DNA of 64,000 nucleotides from Phycisphaerae bacterium (lineage in GTDB: Bacteria > Planctomycetota > Phycisphaerae > Phycisphaerales > UBA1924). The stretch is from NCBI GenBank assembly GCA_030432255.1, contig JAUIHS010000003.1:156885-220884 (forward strand), in the 5' to 3' direction. Both the position numbers and the translations under genes were made by a program. Shown piece after piece: positions 1 through 10,613 of the stretch. Position 1 is the first letter of the stretch. Every line of letters starts with the position of its first letter. Below the pieces are notes generated by a model, which saw nothing but the letters and a program-made list of their open reading frames with translations, searched no databases and was not told where the DNA came from.

Positions 1-2
1 AG

Positions 3-158
3 AACCCCGAAGTCGTCGACGGAAAATCCATCATGCAGATGATGATGCTCGCGGCGACCCAGGGCTCCGAACTTGAAATCAGGGTCGTCGGACCCGATGC
101 CGAAGACGCCGCCGCCCGACTGCGCGAACTCGTTGACAGCGGCTTTGACGAAGAGTGA
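3..158 (+). CDS. HPr-family phosphocarrier protein (3' end only)
   Basis: Only the last 51 codons are in the window, and the open frame runs off the left edge. The residues include the HPr regulatory-serine segment DGKSIMQMMMLAA, then SELEIRVVGPDAEDA and the terminal helix ending GFDEE, the usual C-terminal half of HPr (about 88 aa). In the family a histidine near residue 15 carries phosphate from enzyme I; that part lies outside the window. The Ser46-equivalent is present, so kinase regulation is possible. No other PTS gene is visible, so it may serve regulation rather than sugar uptake. It converges on the next gene with a 23-base gap. Confidence 0.85.
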   Translation, partial: NPEVVDGKSIMQMMMLAATQGSELEIRVVGPDAEDAAARLRELVDSGFDEE

Positions 159-181
159 AGTCCGCTTGTCAGCGCTCCGTG

Positions 182-1624
182 TCACAGTGCCAGTCGTGAA
201 CCACGGTCGACGCGCGTCGGCAGAGACAGCCGGTCCAGGTCCTCGGGCCACATCGCCGTCAATGGACTCAACTCCAGCACGCAGTCCGCGTCACCCTCGG
301 GGCCTCGCGGCAGTTCCAGTCCCTTCACTTCCAGCCATCGGGCCGCACGGGCTGTCTGAATCCTATGGCACGATGCCGGGGAATCGGTCCCGGAGGCGTT
401 CTTGATGGGTGCAAACTCCTCGATGCGATCCACCTCGTAGACGATCGAGGACTTCGCCTTCGGTAACGCATCGAAGACGAACATTTCAAGCTTCACCGCA
501 TTCGGCTCTTCCGGCTGGACAAGCGCACCCGAACTCAGATCGACGTGGGGCACCTTCTTGACCGCACGATGGAAGGGCAGTGTGAGTCGTCCGCCGGACA
601 TCAACGACTCAATGAAATCGACACCGATCAGATGCAGCGCGATCGACCCGGCATTGAAACGAAGGCGCCCCGTGTCATCGGTCGCACATGCCAGTTCCTC
701 CGGCATGTCCGAGTACTCGATCACCTGGGTGCGCCCGTCCACGCGGCAGAAGACGCCCACCTTCTCGCTCGCGCTGGCCTTGGCAACCATCTTGGACGAC
801 ATCTCGCCCGAGGAATCCGGTGCCGATGCATGCAGTCCGATGAAGATCGGATCGATCACCCGCGCGAGCGGATTGTCGACCTGCACGTAGCTCACATGCG
901 CAACCCCTCGGTCGCGCATGTCACGCAGCGCACCACTCGTGTGCAATGCACGCAGCGAGCCGCCATGACCGTCAGGATTCGTCGCCAGACAACCATGATC
1001 GGCAAGGAGAAGCTTGCCGTCCGGCAGTGACAGTGATGGCATCACGCCCTGCTGAAACAGCATCACGTCCGCTTCCGGCAGGCCGAAGTACGCGTTCTCC
1101 TCAAAGAACGCGAGCGTCGCTTCGTGATTCAGCGGGCTCGTCATGATGTACCACGGGATCGAAGCCGCATACCGCTCGCGGCTTGCCCGGATCCACTCCG
1201 CAAGGCACTGGAACAACGGTTTGCCTGTCACCGCGCCCGCGGGATAAGTTCCCTTCGGCCCGTCGAATCCGAGCCGCGTGCCCTGACCGCCTGCGACCGT
1301 GAAAGCCGCGATCCGATTGGCGCGAATCAGTTCCTCACCCGCAGCCCGGTATGCAGCCACATCCCAGTCCGCGTCTGCACGTGTGGGCGTCGAGTAGTAG
1401 GGGGCCGGCTCGATGGCACCCTGATGTCCGAAGGCTCCGGAGTCGCGCACATACCGGTCGATGAGTGCCGGGAGCGCGTCGAGGTCAATCGCCTCGACCT
1501 GGTCGAGCAGGTACTCGCGCGCGACCTCATCAAGGTCGTCGCAGAACTGCAGGACATGATCCTGTCCGATCGCTTTCAGGCGCTCACGGACTTCTTCACA
1601 ACGCGCTTCAGTCTTCGCGGACAT
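182..1624 (-). CDS. UDP-sugar pyrophosphorylase, eukaryotic UAP1-like
   Basis: 480 aa. The nucleotide-binding signature AGGQGTRLGFDGPKGTYPAG at residues 111-130 is that of the eukaryote-type UDP-N-acetylhexosamine/UDP-glucose pyrophosphorylase family (UDPGP), not of bacterial GlmU or GalU. Length also fits UAP1 (about 480-520 aa). The family transfers UMP from UTP to a sugar 1-phosphate, giving UDP-GlcNAc, UDP-GalNAc or UDP-glucose for envelope glycans. Later conserved segments include YVQVDNPLARVIDP and SSKMVAKASASEKVG. Start ATG at 1624; phoU lies 19 bases upstream on the same strand, so the two may be co-transcribed. Substrate cannot be fixed from sequence alone. Confidence 0.85.
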   Translation of the reverse strand: MSAKTEARCEEVRERLKAIGQDHVLQFCDDLDEVAREYLLDQVEAIDLDALPALIDRYVRDSGAFGHQGAIEPAPYYSTPTRADADWDVAAYRAAGEELIRANRIAAFTVAGGQGTRLGFDGPKGTYPAGAVTGKPLFQCLAEWIRASRERYAASIPWYIMTSPLNHEATLAFFEENAYFGLPEADVMLFQQGVMPSLSLPDGKLLLADHGCLATNPDGHGGSLRALHTSGALRDMRDRGVAHVSYVQVDNPLARVIDPIFIGLHASAPDSSGEMSSKMVAKASASEKVGVFCRVDGRTQVIEYSDMPEELACATDDTGRLRFNAGSIALHLIGVDFIESLMSGGRLTLPFHRAVKKVPHVDLSSGALVQPEEPNAVKLEMFVFDALPKAKSSIVYEVDRIEEFAPIKNASGTDSPASCHRIQTARAARWLEVKGLELPRGPEGDADCVLELSPLTAMWPEDLDRLSLPTRVDRGSRLAL

Positions 1625-1643
1625 GCCGCCTCCCTCAAGGGAT

Positions 1644-3841
<2,198 letters not shown>

Positions 3842-4313
3842 GACACGCGACCGGATCAATCGCATTTGGATTGTGTACGGAATTCCAGCCGCCCAACGTC
3901 CCGAATTTTGTCAAGTATGGCCAAAAGGCAGCAACCGTGCCATTCCGCAATGCGAATGGTGTGGCGTGGAGAGATCCACCTGCCTTCTGAAGCAGAGCCT
4001 CTGGCCGGCTGAGAACCGGTGACGCTGAGGTCCGACGGCGTCAATCGGAAGGATGTCGCAAGCTGCCTGCGAACGGCCCTCGAGGGTGATCTGGAGGTCA
4101 CCTTCATAAGCGGTTGCTCAGGATTCAGGTGGGAGAAGAGAGAGACAGCCCAGGTCATCATCCCGGTGGCCTCGGCGTTTGAGCTCCAGGAAGCAGCCGG
4201 ACTCGTGTCCGTCCGGCATTGCCCTGGATCAGGAGAGAGCCGCTCCGGCTCAGGGGCAACATGAGGTGCGATTGCCCCGGGCTGGACCCGCCATGTCAGA
4301 GGAGTCCGCCGAT
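3842..4313. other. Intergenic region between eno and the LuxR-type gene
   Basis: About 470 bases with no convincing gene: short open frames on either strand lack family resemblance and good start signals. It holds the leader of the following regulator, including the dyad at 4253-4278, and probably its promoter, which I could not place with confidence. Confidence 0.5.
4253..4278 (+). promoter_or_regulatory. Inverted repeat in leader of LuxR-type gene
   Basis: GGGGCAA (4253-4259) and TTGCCCC (4272-4278) form a perfect 7-bp dyad with a 12-base spacer, 36 bases before the proposed start codon at 4314. It could be an operator or an mRNA hairpin. It has no T tract, so it is not a normal terminator. 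Confidence 0.35.
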
Positions 4314-5108
4314 ATGAATCCGCAGGATTTCGATCTTCGCGATGCGATCTTTCGCTTTGGACAGATCAGCACCGTTCCCATGCTTCGGAATCAGTTCATC
4401 CTCCGCCGACTCGTCGAGACGGCCGCGGAAACCATGAATGCCGACGTGATCGGGGCTGCCGTCTATGAGGCGGGCATCGAGCATCCGGCTCGTGCAGCGT
4501 GCGTCATCGGTCCGTGGACGCACGACGAGAGTCAGCGGTTTCTCCAGCAATCCCAATGGGCAGTTGAGGAACGAGTCCTCGCCCTCGAACTCGCAGCCCG
4601 CCCGAGGGGCGTGATGTACCAGCGGCATGACCTGATCGACGATGACGCCTTCACCAGCAGCCGCCTGTATCAGGACTTCCAGAAGCCCATGGGCCTCGGT
4701 GATCAGGCCCTCGGCCTGTACCGCCGCGCGGATGGCGCCGAACTCCTGATCGGGATCAACACCGTTGGCTCCGAAGCACCGCTCGCACCGGAACTGATGG
4801 CCCGATGCTCCGCCATCGCACCCTTCATGGCCCAGGCCTGGGCCCAGGCATGGGTGCGTGAGCCGGACTGGATGCAGAACCTCAAACCCCACGCTCGCCG
4901 CGTCCTCGATCACGTCCTCGAGGGATACGACGATGACCAGATCGCCGAGCAGACCGGCCTGACCTACCACAGTGTCCGGGCCCACCTCAAACGCCTCTTC
5001 CGCGAGGCAGGCGTCCGCAGCCGCCTGCACCTGATGCAGGCCTGCCGCACGATCAAGGACGCCCGTCTGGGGTGTGAATCAGCGGAGGTCATCGCCGCGG
5101 CGTCCTGA
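4314..5108 (+). CDS. LuxR-type transcriptional regulator
   Basis: 264 aa from ATG 4314, chosen because GAGGAG sits 9 bases upstream; an ATG at 4293 would add seven residues. The C-terminal 60 residues (about 195-250) form a LuxR-type helix-turn-helix: VLDHVLEGYDDDQIAEQTGL followed by a recognition helix with SVRAHLKRLF. The N-terminal 190 residues show no phosphoacceptor-type receiver motif and look like a GAF-like or other small-molecule sensor domain, but I do not recognise the family. It is transcribed alone. Ligand and targets are unknown. Confidence 0.8.
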   Translation: MNPQDFDLRDAIFRFGQISTVPMLRNQFILRRLVETAAETMNADVIGAAVYEAGIEHPARAACVIGPWTHDESQRFLQQSQWAVEERVLALELAARPRGVMYQRHDLIDDDAFTSSRLYQDFQKPMGLGDQALGLYRRADGAELLIGINTVGSEAPLAPELMARCSAIAPFMAQAWAQAWVREPDWMQNLKPHARRVLDHVLEGYDDDQIAEQTGLTYHSVRAHLKRLFREAGVRSRLHLMQACRTIKDARLGCESAEVIAAAS

Positions 5109-5290
5109 GGGCCGATCGCGCACGAAACTTGACGTCCACGCCGAACCCGCAGGGCCAAACACCCTTCGGGTTATTCTGCGCGAAGGCTTTCGGGGGGGTG
5201 GCGGAGTGGTGGGTGAACCGAAAGACGGGCTTCGATGGAAGAAGCGGACGGCTTCCTCGTCACTGATCGACAGACCCCGCTTCCCCCGGA

Positions 5291-5323
5291 AACAACAACA
5301 CCGCCGACCACGGTCGACGGCGT
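5291..5323 (-). terminator. Probable terminator of the sigma/anti-sigma operon
   Basis: Read on the minus strand, CGACC/GGTCG pairing extended by flanking GC pairs with one mismatch forms an imperfect hairpin followed by the T-rich GTTGTTGTTT. It lies about 30 bases beyond the anti-sigma stop codon. The stem is imperfect, so confidence is moderate. Confidence 0.45.
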
Positions 5324-5353
5324 CATTCAACTTTGTTGCCGGATGCCGAACTC

Positions 5354-6145
5354 TTACAGATTCTGACTGACATGGAGGATCGGTTCGCCCGGGCGACCCG
5401 GATCCTCGATCGCCAGATTCCCGATGTCATCCATGTCGAGTTCCTCGATGTGGCAGTACACGGGCCCGCCATTGCCGGAGAACTCGGTGAGGCGCTTCGT
5501 CCGGACTTCCGAACCTTCGCCCGTGCGGACGGACAACTGGTAGTTGCCGCTGGCGAAGGGCAGGTGGTCGCCGAGAAGGAAGGCCTCGCGGGTTTCGGGG
5601 TCGACGTACAGGGTGGCCGTCAACTTGCCGGACATGGGCTTCGGGGGAGTGAAGCTGACACGCTGCGTCTTGGCCGAGGCCATGATGTTGTGGAATCTCG
5701 GGCCATATTCATCCGAGAAGGCCTTGATCGCAGCGGTGTTGGTGTTCGTGATATCGATGTCGCGCAGCTGCGATGCGGTCACGTAGAAGAAGCCCGCCAG
5801 GATCACACTCGCGGTCGCGAAGCCGATACAGGCCGCCCGCCAGACCGTGACGGAGTTGAACCAGGACGTGGGGGCGGCGGGACCGATCTGGCCCACCGGC
5901 TCGCTCATGGAAGTGATCGCCTCTCGCACGGCGGACAGGACGCGTGCCTTGAGTCCGGCCGGTGGCTCCACCTGCGGCAGCAGCCGCTCGATATCGGCCT
6001 GACGCCGTTGTTCGCGCCGGACGCGGGCCTGCACTTCGGGACTTGCCGCCCTGAAGGCCGCCTCGAATTCCGCCCGCTCATCATCATCGAGCAGGCCGAG
6101 AACATCCAGCGTCGCCATTTCATACAGTTCACGTGTTGACATCAT
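5354..6145 (-). CDS. Anti-sigma factor, RskA-like
   Basis: 263 aa. The N-terminal helix YEMATLDVLGLLDDDERAEF (residues 8-27) is the typical anti-sigma-K/RskA start, a zinc-free domain that binds an ECF sigma factor. One transmembrane segment lies at about 104-124, followed by an extracytoplasmic RskA-type domain. In the family the membrane protein holds the sigma factor until regulated proteolysis frees it. The start overlaps the stop of the upstream sigma gene by 4 bases (ATGA), so the pair is translationally coupled. The signal sensed is unknown. Confidence 0.85.
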   Translation of the reverse strand: MMSTRELYEMATLDVLGLLDDDERAEFEAAFRAASPEVQARVRREQRRQADIERLLPQVEPPAGLKARVLSAVREAITSMSEPVGQIGPAAPTSWFNSVTVWRAACIGFATASVILAGFFYVTASQLRDIDITNTNTAAIKAFSDEYGPRFHNIMASAKTQRVSFTPPKPMSGKLTATLYVDPETREAFLLGDHLPFASGNYQLSVRTGEGSEVRTKRLTEFSGNGGPVYCHIEELDMDDIGNLAIEDPGRPGEPILHVSQNL

Positions 6146-6732
6146 GACAACTCCTCCCCGACAGCCCTCTCTCGAAGCCGGACCAGTGCGCGACTCAGCG
6201 CAGACTTGATGGTCCCCAGCGGTACGCCAAGTTCGATCCCGATCTGCTTCAACGTCTGGCCGTTGAGGTACGCCCTCTTGACCACGGTCTTCTGAAGCTC
6301 AGGCAGTTTCTCGATGCGATCCATGATCGTCACGAACCTCTCGTCAAACTCAAGCGCCGTCTGAGGCGACTGGGTGTCAGCCGCTGCCGACCAATCATCT
6401 TCCAGCGCTCCCGCCTTGATCCGGGAGCGGAATCGCCGCAGGCGATCCACCATGTGGCGACGGGAGATCAGCATCACCCAGGTCACCAGGGCGGCACGCT
6501 TCGGGTCGTACCGACCCGCAGTCCGCCATAACCTCACGAACACTTCCTGAACAACATCCTCTGCTTCGGCCCGGGTCGGCATGGCCTGATAAGCCATCCG
6601 GTACACCAGGGAGCCAAATCGCTCGTAGAGCTCTTCAATCGCACCCTGATCGTCTGCAGCGACTCGCTGCATGAGATCAAGGTCAGTTTCAGCGGAGGGT
6701 CGGCTCACCAGAAATGCCGCCTTCAGGAACAT
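6142..6732 (-). CDS. ECF sigma factor, SigK-like
   Basis: 196 aa from ATG 6732. Region 2 includes LMQRVAADDQGAIEELYERF and DVVQEVFVRLWR; region 4 includes LKQIGIELGVPLGTIKSALS. These define a group IV (ECF) sigma factor. The frame can be extended to a TTG at 6846, but that places an ECF-like promoter inside the gene and adds a non-conserved tail, so the ATG is preferred; it lacks a clear Shine-Dalgarno site. It directs RNA polymerase to stress or envelope promoters and is held by the RskA-like partner directly downstream. Autoregulation is suggested by the promoter at 6752-6781. Confidence 0.88.
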   Translation of the reverse strand: MFLKAAFLVSRPSAETDLDLMQRVAADDQGAIEELYERFGSLVYRMAYQAMPTRAEAEDVVQEVFVRLWRTAGRYDPKRAALVTWVMLISRRHMVDRLRRFRSRIKAGALEDDWSAAADTQSPQTALEFDERFVTIMDRIEKLPELQKTVVKRAYLNGQTLKQIGIELGVPLGTIKSALSRALVRLRERAVGEELS

Positions 6733-6751
6733 GGACACATACAACTGGACG

Positions 6752-6781
6752 ATTATACGCAATGGGTCTGTCAGGGATTCC
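6752..6781 (-). promoter_or_regulatory. Candidate ECF-type promoter of sigma operon
   Basis: On the minus strand, GGAATC (6781-6776), a 16-base spacer, then CGTATAAT (6759-6752). This resembles the GGAAC-like -35 and CGTA-like -10 spacing used by several ECF sigma factors. A start point about 7 bases further down would give a leader of only some 12 bases before the ATG at 6732. Confidence 0.5.
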
Positions 6782-6928
6782 TGCTTTTGCCCGAGTGGAG
6801 TTCGATTTTCGGGTTTCTGAGGGTATTGTGGGGAATTGGTTTGCAAGGTTTTCGTAGCGGTACGGGCCTGACTCGGTTATGATCCCTGATGAATCTCGTG
6901 TGATACACGTGGGAGGTAAGCCAACGCT

Positions 6929-7756
6929 ATGCCTGAAGATCGGACCATCTTCCGGCGCACGACCTCCGGGGCAACTCTCGGCGGTGTGAGCACCGCAGCG
7001 CGCCACAGTCTGAAAGCGGACCGGAATCGGTCGGGCTTCACGCTCATCGACCTGCTCGTGTCGCTGTCTGTCATGACCATTCTCGTGACGATGATGCTCC
7101 CGGTCCTCACAGGTGCGTACGAAACCGCGAGACGGTTCCGCTGTGCCAGCAATCTTCGCCAGATTGGCCTCGGTGTTCAGATGTATGCCGACGACTACGG
7201 CGATCGACTGCCGCCCAGCATCTTCCGGGAAGGCGCCGTCCCATCCGATCCGCATGACACCATCTTCGTGCGGAAGCACCTCGACCTCGACCGTTCCGTC
7301 ACCCGTGCCACGTGGGACGGCGTCGGTCATCTCTTCGTGCTCGACTATCTCGATACCCCGGAAGTGTTCTACTGCCCCAGCCATCACGGTGCGCATCCCT
7401 ATGACCGCTACGCCGATAACTGGATCAACGCACCGGGCGATATCGTCATCAACTACCAGTTCCGCATTCTCGATCTGCCGTTCATGACGGAGCTGGATCC
7501 CGGCACGTCTCTCCTCGCGGATGGCATGCGCACCAAGCTCGACTACAACCACATCGATGGCAATAACACCCTCAAGGCCGATCTGAGCATGCCCTGGTAC
7601 GAAGACGTCACCCGGGAACTCTACCTGAGCCTGCCCGACTCCCACACCGGGGCCCTCGCCCCCGGTCAGGAGGGTGAAGCACGGGCCGGTGTCATCAACG
7701 CGTGGAAGATCCTCGATACCGAGTCCGGACGCCGCGTCGCGCTGCCGAAACCCTGA
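6929..7756 (+). CDS. Prepilin-like protein (type IV pilin/pseudopilin N-terminus)
   Basis: 275 aa. A long basic leader is followed by the class III signal SGFTLIDLLVSLSVMTILV (about residues 35-53): prepilin peptidase would cut between G and F, and the hydrophobic helix anchors the protein. Position +5 after cleavage is Asp rather than the usual Glu. The next segment FRCASNLRQIGLGVQMYADD and a later DSHTGAL are typical of the many planctomycete DUF1559-like secreted pseudopilins. GGGAGG lies about 12 bases before the ATG. A 13-base palindrome CGTGTGATACACG (6897-6909) lies in the leader. The protein is monocistronic and its function is unknown. Confidence 0.75.
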   Translation: MPEDRTIFRRTTSGATLGGVSTAARHSLKADRNRSGFTLIDLLVSLSVMTILVTMMLPVLTGAYETARRFRCASNLRQIGLGVQMYADDYGDRLPPSIFREGAVPSDPHDTIFVRKHLDLDRSVTRATWDGVGHLFVLDYLDTPEVFYCPSHHGAHPYDRYADNWINAPGDIVINYQFRILDLPFMTELDPGTSLLADGMRTKLDYNHIDGNNTLKADLSMPWYEDVTRELYLSLPDSHTGALAPGQEGEARAGVINAWKILDTESGRRVALPKP

Positions 7757-7861
7757 TCGAGCGATACGCCGCACCATCACCTCCACGAACCCGATCGCAT
7801 CTCACGCGTCTGAGCGTGTATCCTTGCGCCATTGAACCGCTCACTACGCTCAGGAGTCGTC

Positions 7862-9013
7862 GTGCGTCCGGAATATGCATCCCACGTTGTCGCCTGGCTC
7901 GCCGCTGCACTCGCACTTCTCGCTGCCCCCGCCAACGCACAGATCACACCCGAGCGACTGTACTACCAGGTCAATCGACCGGTACCCATGCAGGTCGAAA
8001 CACCCACCGCCCTCGAAGGTGAAGACGTCCGCCCTGAGATCATCCTCTATGCTCGCACCGGCGCGGCCACTCCAGACGACGAGTCGCAGGATGGCCTGTC
8101 CTCACGCATCGTCGCACGCGAATCCGTGACGGAGGGGCGCGTTGATCTTGCTGCGATCTTCCCGATCCTCTGGACCGCCCGTGAACCCGAACTCCTCTTT
8201 GCTCAACTCACGGTCAATGGCGAGAGTGTCGGCCCGCCTGTGGTGATTCAGCCGCTCATCACGCCGGATGTGGCGACGTCATTATTGAGCCACCGGCTCG
8301 AGACGGCGGTTCGAAGCAAGGATCGTGCGGGTCTCCTTCAACTGCTCAGCATGTCACCCTTCCAGTTGGATCGCCTGTCGCAGACCGTGCACACGGAAGA
8401 GCCCGCTCGTCGCGTCCATGCCGGTCTGCGCACCTACGTGGATCAGCACATCCGCTTCGAGACCAGTTTCGGAGCGTTCCAGGCGCGGCTGCGGCCTGAT
8501 GTCGCACCGTACACCTCGTATCACTTCCGCCACCTCGTGGAGTCCGGCTTCTTCACCCAGATCGACATTCATCGCGTCGTCAATGACGACGGACGCGGAC
8601 GTCCATTCATCATTCAGGCTGGCGACCCGACCAGCGAAGGGTTCGGCGGGCCCGGGTTTCGCATCGACTTTGAGCAGAGTTCGCTGCCGCATACCTTCGG
8701 TGTGCTTTCGCTCGCCCGCCAGATGAACGATCCGAACAGCGGGGGATCTCAGTTCTTCATCTGCCTGAGTCGGGAAGCCTGCGCGCCCCTCGATGGGCAG
8801 TTCGCCTCGTTTGCGGAAATCGTCGAAGGTGGCGAGGTCATCGAGGCGATGGCCGCTGTCGCTGTCGATCTCGCAGATCCGTCCGACCCCGACTCGCCCT
8901 TCGACCGGCCCATCGAGCCTCCGGTCATCTCGAAGGCGATCCTGGTCGATGCGCCGCCCTTCGGCACAGGCGCACCGGCCGCACAGCCCACGTCGACCGG
9001 CGTGAGGCGATGA
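7862..9013 (+). CDS. Secreted cyclophilin-type peptidyl-prolyl isomerase
   Basis: 383 aa from GTG 7862, chosen because AGGAG sits 5 bases upstream and the resulting N-terminus is a clean signal peptide (VVAWLAAALALLAAPANAQ); a TTG at 7832 is an alternative. Residues of about 200-350 are a cyclophilin domain: FHRVV-like IHRVV, FIIQAGDPTSEGFGGPG, GVLSLARQ, GGSQFFIC, LDGQFASFAEIVEGGEV. It should isomerise X-Pro bonds of proteins outside the cytoplasmic membrane. The N-terminal 190 residues are not recognised. The tail is proline- and alanine-rich. It converges with tsaB, separated by 3 bases. Confidence 0.88.
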   Translation: MRPEYASHVVAWLAAALALLAAPANAQITPERLYYQVNRPVPMQVETPTALEGEDVRPEIILYARTGAATPDDESQDGLSSRIVARESVTEGRVDLAAIFPILWTAREPELLFAQLTVNGESVGPPVVIQPLITPDVATSLLSHRLETAVRSKDRAGLLQLLSMSPFQLDRLSQTVHTEEPARRVHAGLRTYVDQHIRFETSFGAFQARLRPDVAPYTSYHFRHLVESGFFTQIDIHRVVNDDGRGRPFIIQAGDPTSEGFGGPGFRIDFEQSSLPHTFGVLSLARQMNDPNSGGSQFFICLSREACAPLDGQFASFAEIVEGGEVIEAMAAVAVDLADPSDPDSPFDRPIEPPVISKAILVDAPPFGTGAPAAQPTSTGVRR

Positions 9014-9016
9014 CGG

Positions 9017-9727
9017 TCAGGACCGGTTCTCCCTGGCTTTCAGAGCGGCCCACTTGCTGACGGCTTCAGGCTCCCTCGGATAGAGCGGGAGCAATCGCTC
9101 CGGCTCCACCGGTTCGTACCACTCAGATGCATGAACGACTCCCGCCGGGTGCAGCCGAAGTGGATGCATCTGGTCGCCGCGAATGGTCCCGCGATCCTGC
9201 ATCATGGCTTGGAACTGCTCGTCACCCACCAGGACACCTCCCGCCGGAGGGGCGAGTTCATCAAGCGGGACGATTCCCGCGGTGACCCGTTCCCCAGCCC
9301 AGTCCGCACCGAATTCAGCACACCAGACATCGTCACGCTTCCACGCGAGACAGACGGTCACGGGTCGGCTTCTGGCCAACTCGGGAAGCAACACCAACGC
9401 TGCGCTCGCCGTCGGCACGCCGATACACGTCGCGCCCGAGGCCTCGGCCATCAGCTTCGCCGTGGTCGACGCGATGCGGATCGATGTGTATCCGCCCGGT
9501 CCGATGGAGACTGCGATGCAGCCGAGATCGCGCCCCTCGACACCGACGTCGGCGCACAGATCGTGAATCGCCGGGAGCAGCGCATCGTCGTGCCGGGAGC
9601 GCGGTGCCAGTTCTCGAACGCCGTGGATCTGACCATCGGGACCCGCGATCGCCACGCCGACAAGACTGTCCGATGAGAGATGACGCGGGTTGGACGTCTC
9701 GATGGCGAGCATCAGGTCAGGGGGCAT
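9017..9727 (-). CDS. tsaB: tRNA threonylcarbamoyladenosine synthesis protein TsaB
   Basis: 236 aa from ATG 9727. MLAIETSN near the N-terminus and SIGPGGYTSIRIA (about residue 90) are TsaB/YeaZ signatures of the ASKHA fold. TsaB works with TsaD and TsaE to put threonylcarbamoyl on A37 of tRNAs that read ANN codons. The other tsa genes are not in the window. Neither candidate start (9727 or 9712) has a strong Shine-Dalgarno; the longer was kept. Monocistronic on the minus strand, divergent from the next gene. Confidence 0.88.
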   Translation of the reverse strand: MPPDLMLAIETSNPRHLSSDSLVGVAIAGPDGQIHGVRELAPRSRHDDALLPAIHDLCADVGVEGRDLGCIAVSIGPGGYTSIRIASTTAKLMAEASGATCIGVPTASAALVLLPELARSRPVTVCLAWKRDDVWCAEFGADWAGERVTAGIVPLDELAPPAGGVLVGDEQFQAMMQDRGTIRGDQMHPLRLHPAGVVHASEWYEPVEPERLLPLYPREPEAVSKWAALKARENRS

Positions 9728-9850
9728 GAATGTCAGTGTATCGCTCTGCCGCGGCCGGTGACGTGTCCGGTCATCCGCGCGGATGGACATGCGTGTTCCG
9801 CGGGTGCGCTCTATGCTGGTTCAGAGACGCGATGGCCCGGAGGTACTGCA

Positions 9851-10501
9851 ATGATTCGCTTTGAATGTGACCGCTGTGAACGCGAACTGTCGTTCGACGA
9901 TGCCCGATCCGGTGAGAAGGTGGACTGTCCTTACTGCGGCGATGTGAATCGTGTGCCCGAGGCATCCCGGGAGCCGGCTCCGGACTCGACCCCGGCCGCA
10001 GCCGATGATCGCGCGGCGGCAGCGGGACTTCCTCCCGACGACGGGCCGGAACAGACGGTCATGCTCGTGCGCCCTTCAATCTGGCGAGCGTTTCCCGTTC
10101 GTTCGCTCGGCATGGTCGCACTGCCGATCCTCGTCTTCGGCGTGATGAAGTTTGCCATCGGCATGGAGTGGGGGCCGTCTGGCTGGGGTTTCCTGGTCGG
10201 CGCGCTGATCGCATGGGTTCCCCTCGCACTGTGGTGGCTGGTCGCGACCATGGGCGTGATGCTCAAGGTGACCAACAAGCGCACGATCGAACGCCGCGGG
10301 CTGCTGACCCGGGCCACCAGCGAAGTGATGCACGACCACGTGCGCAACATCCAGATCGACCAGTCCTTCGTGAACCGGGTCATGCGTGTTGGACATGTCG
10401 GCATATCGAGTTCAGGGCAGGATGGCATCGAGATCCAGATGCGGAACATCCCCAGCCCCGACCGCATGAAATCGATCATCGACAAGTACCGGCCCATGTG
10501 A
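9851..10501 (+). CDS. Membrane protein with zinc ribbon and bacterial PH (bPH2) domain
   Basis: 216 aa. The N-terminus is a zinc ribbon (CDRCERELSF and CPYCGDVNRV, residues 5-38). After a Pro/Ala-rich linker come two transmembrane segments (about 82-130), then a YdbS-like bPH2 domain: VTNKRTIERRGLLTRATSEV and VRNIQIDQSFVNRVM, ending with a GIEIQ strand. Proteins of this type are membrane-associated and of unknown function. GGAGG 7 bases before the ATG supports the start. Confidence 0.75.
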   Translation: MIRFECDRCERELSFDDARSGEKVDCPYCGDVNRVPEASREPAPDSTPAAADDRAAAAGLPPDDGPEQTVMLVRPSIWRAFPVRSLGMVALPILVFGVMKFAIGMEWGPSGWGFLVGALIAWVPLALWWLVATMGVMLKVTNKRTIERRGLLTRATSEVMHDHVRNIQIDQSFVNRVMRVGHVGISSSGQDGIEIQMRNIPSPDRMKSIIDKYRPM

Positions 10502-10613
10502 GCCCCTGAGGACATTCTGAAGTTTCTTTCCGTTTCGTGGCACTCCTGCCGAGGGATCTTCGCCATTGGGTGAGACCGCGACACCATCACCCTCACGAAA
10601 CAGGAAACGACCG

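Noticed and set aside
6733..6846. TTG-started 38-codon extension of the ECF sigma gene
   Set aside because: It contains the likely promoter and an unconserved sequence.
6689..7786. 365-codon minus-strand frame opposite the prepilin-like gene
   Set aside because: Antisense shadow; the plus-strand gene has a signal motif and ribosome binding site.
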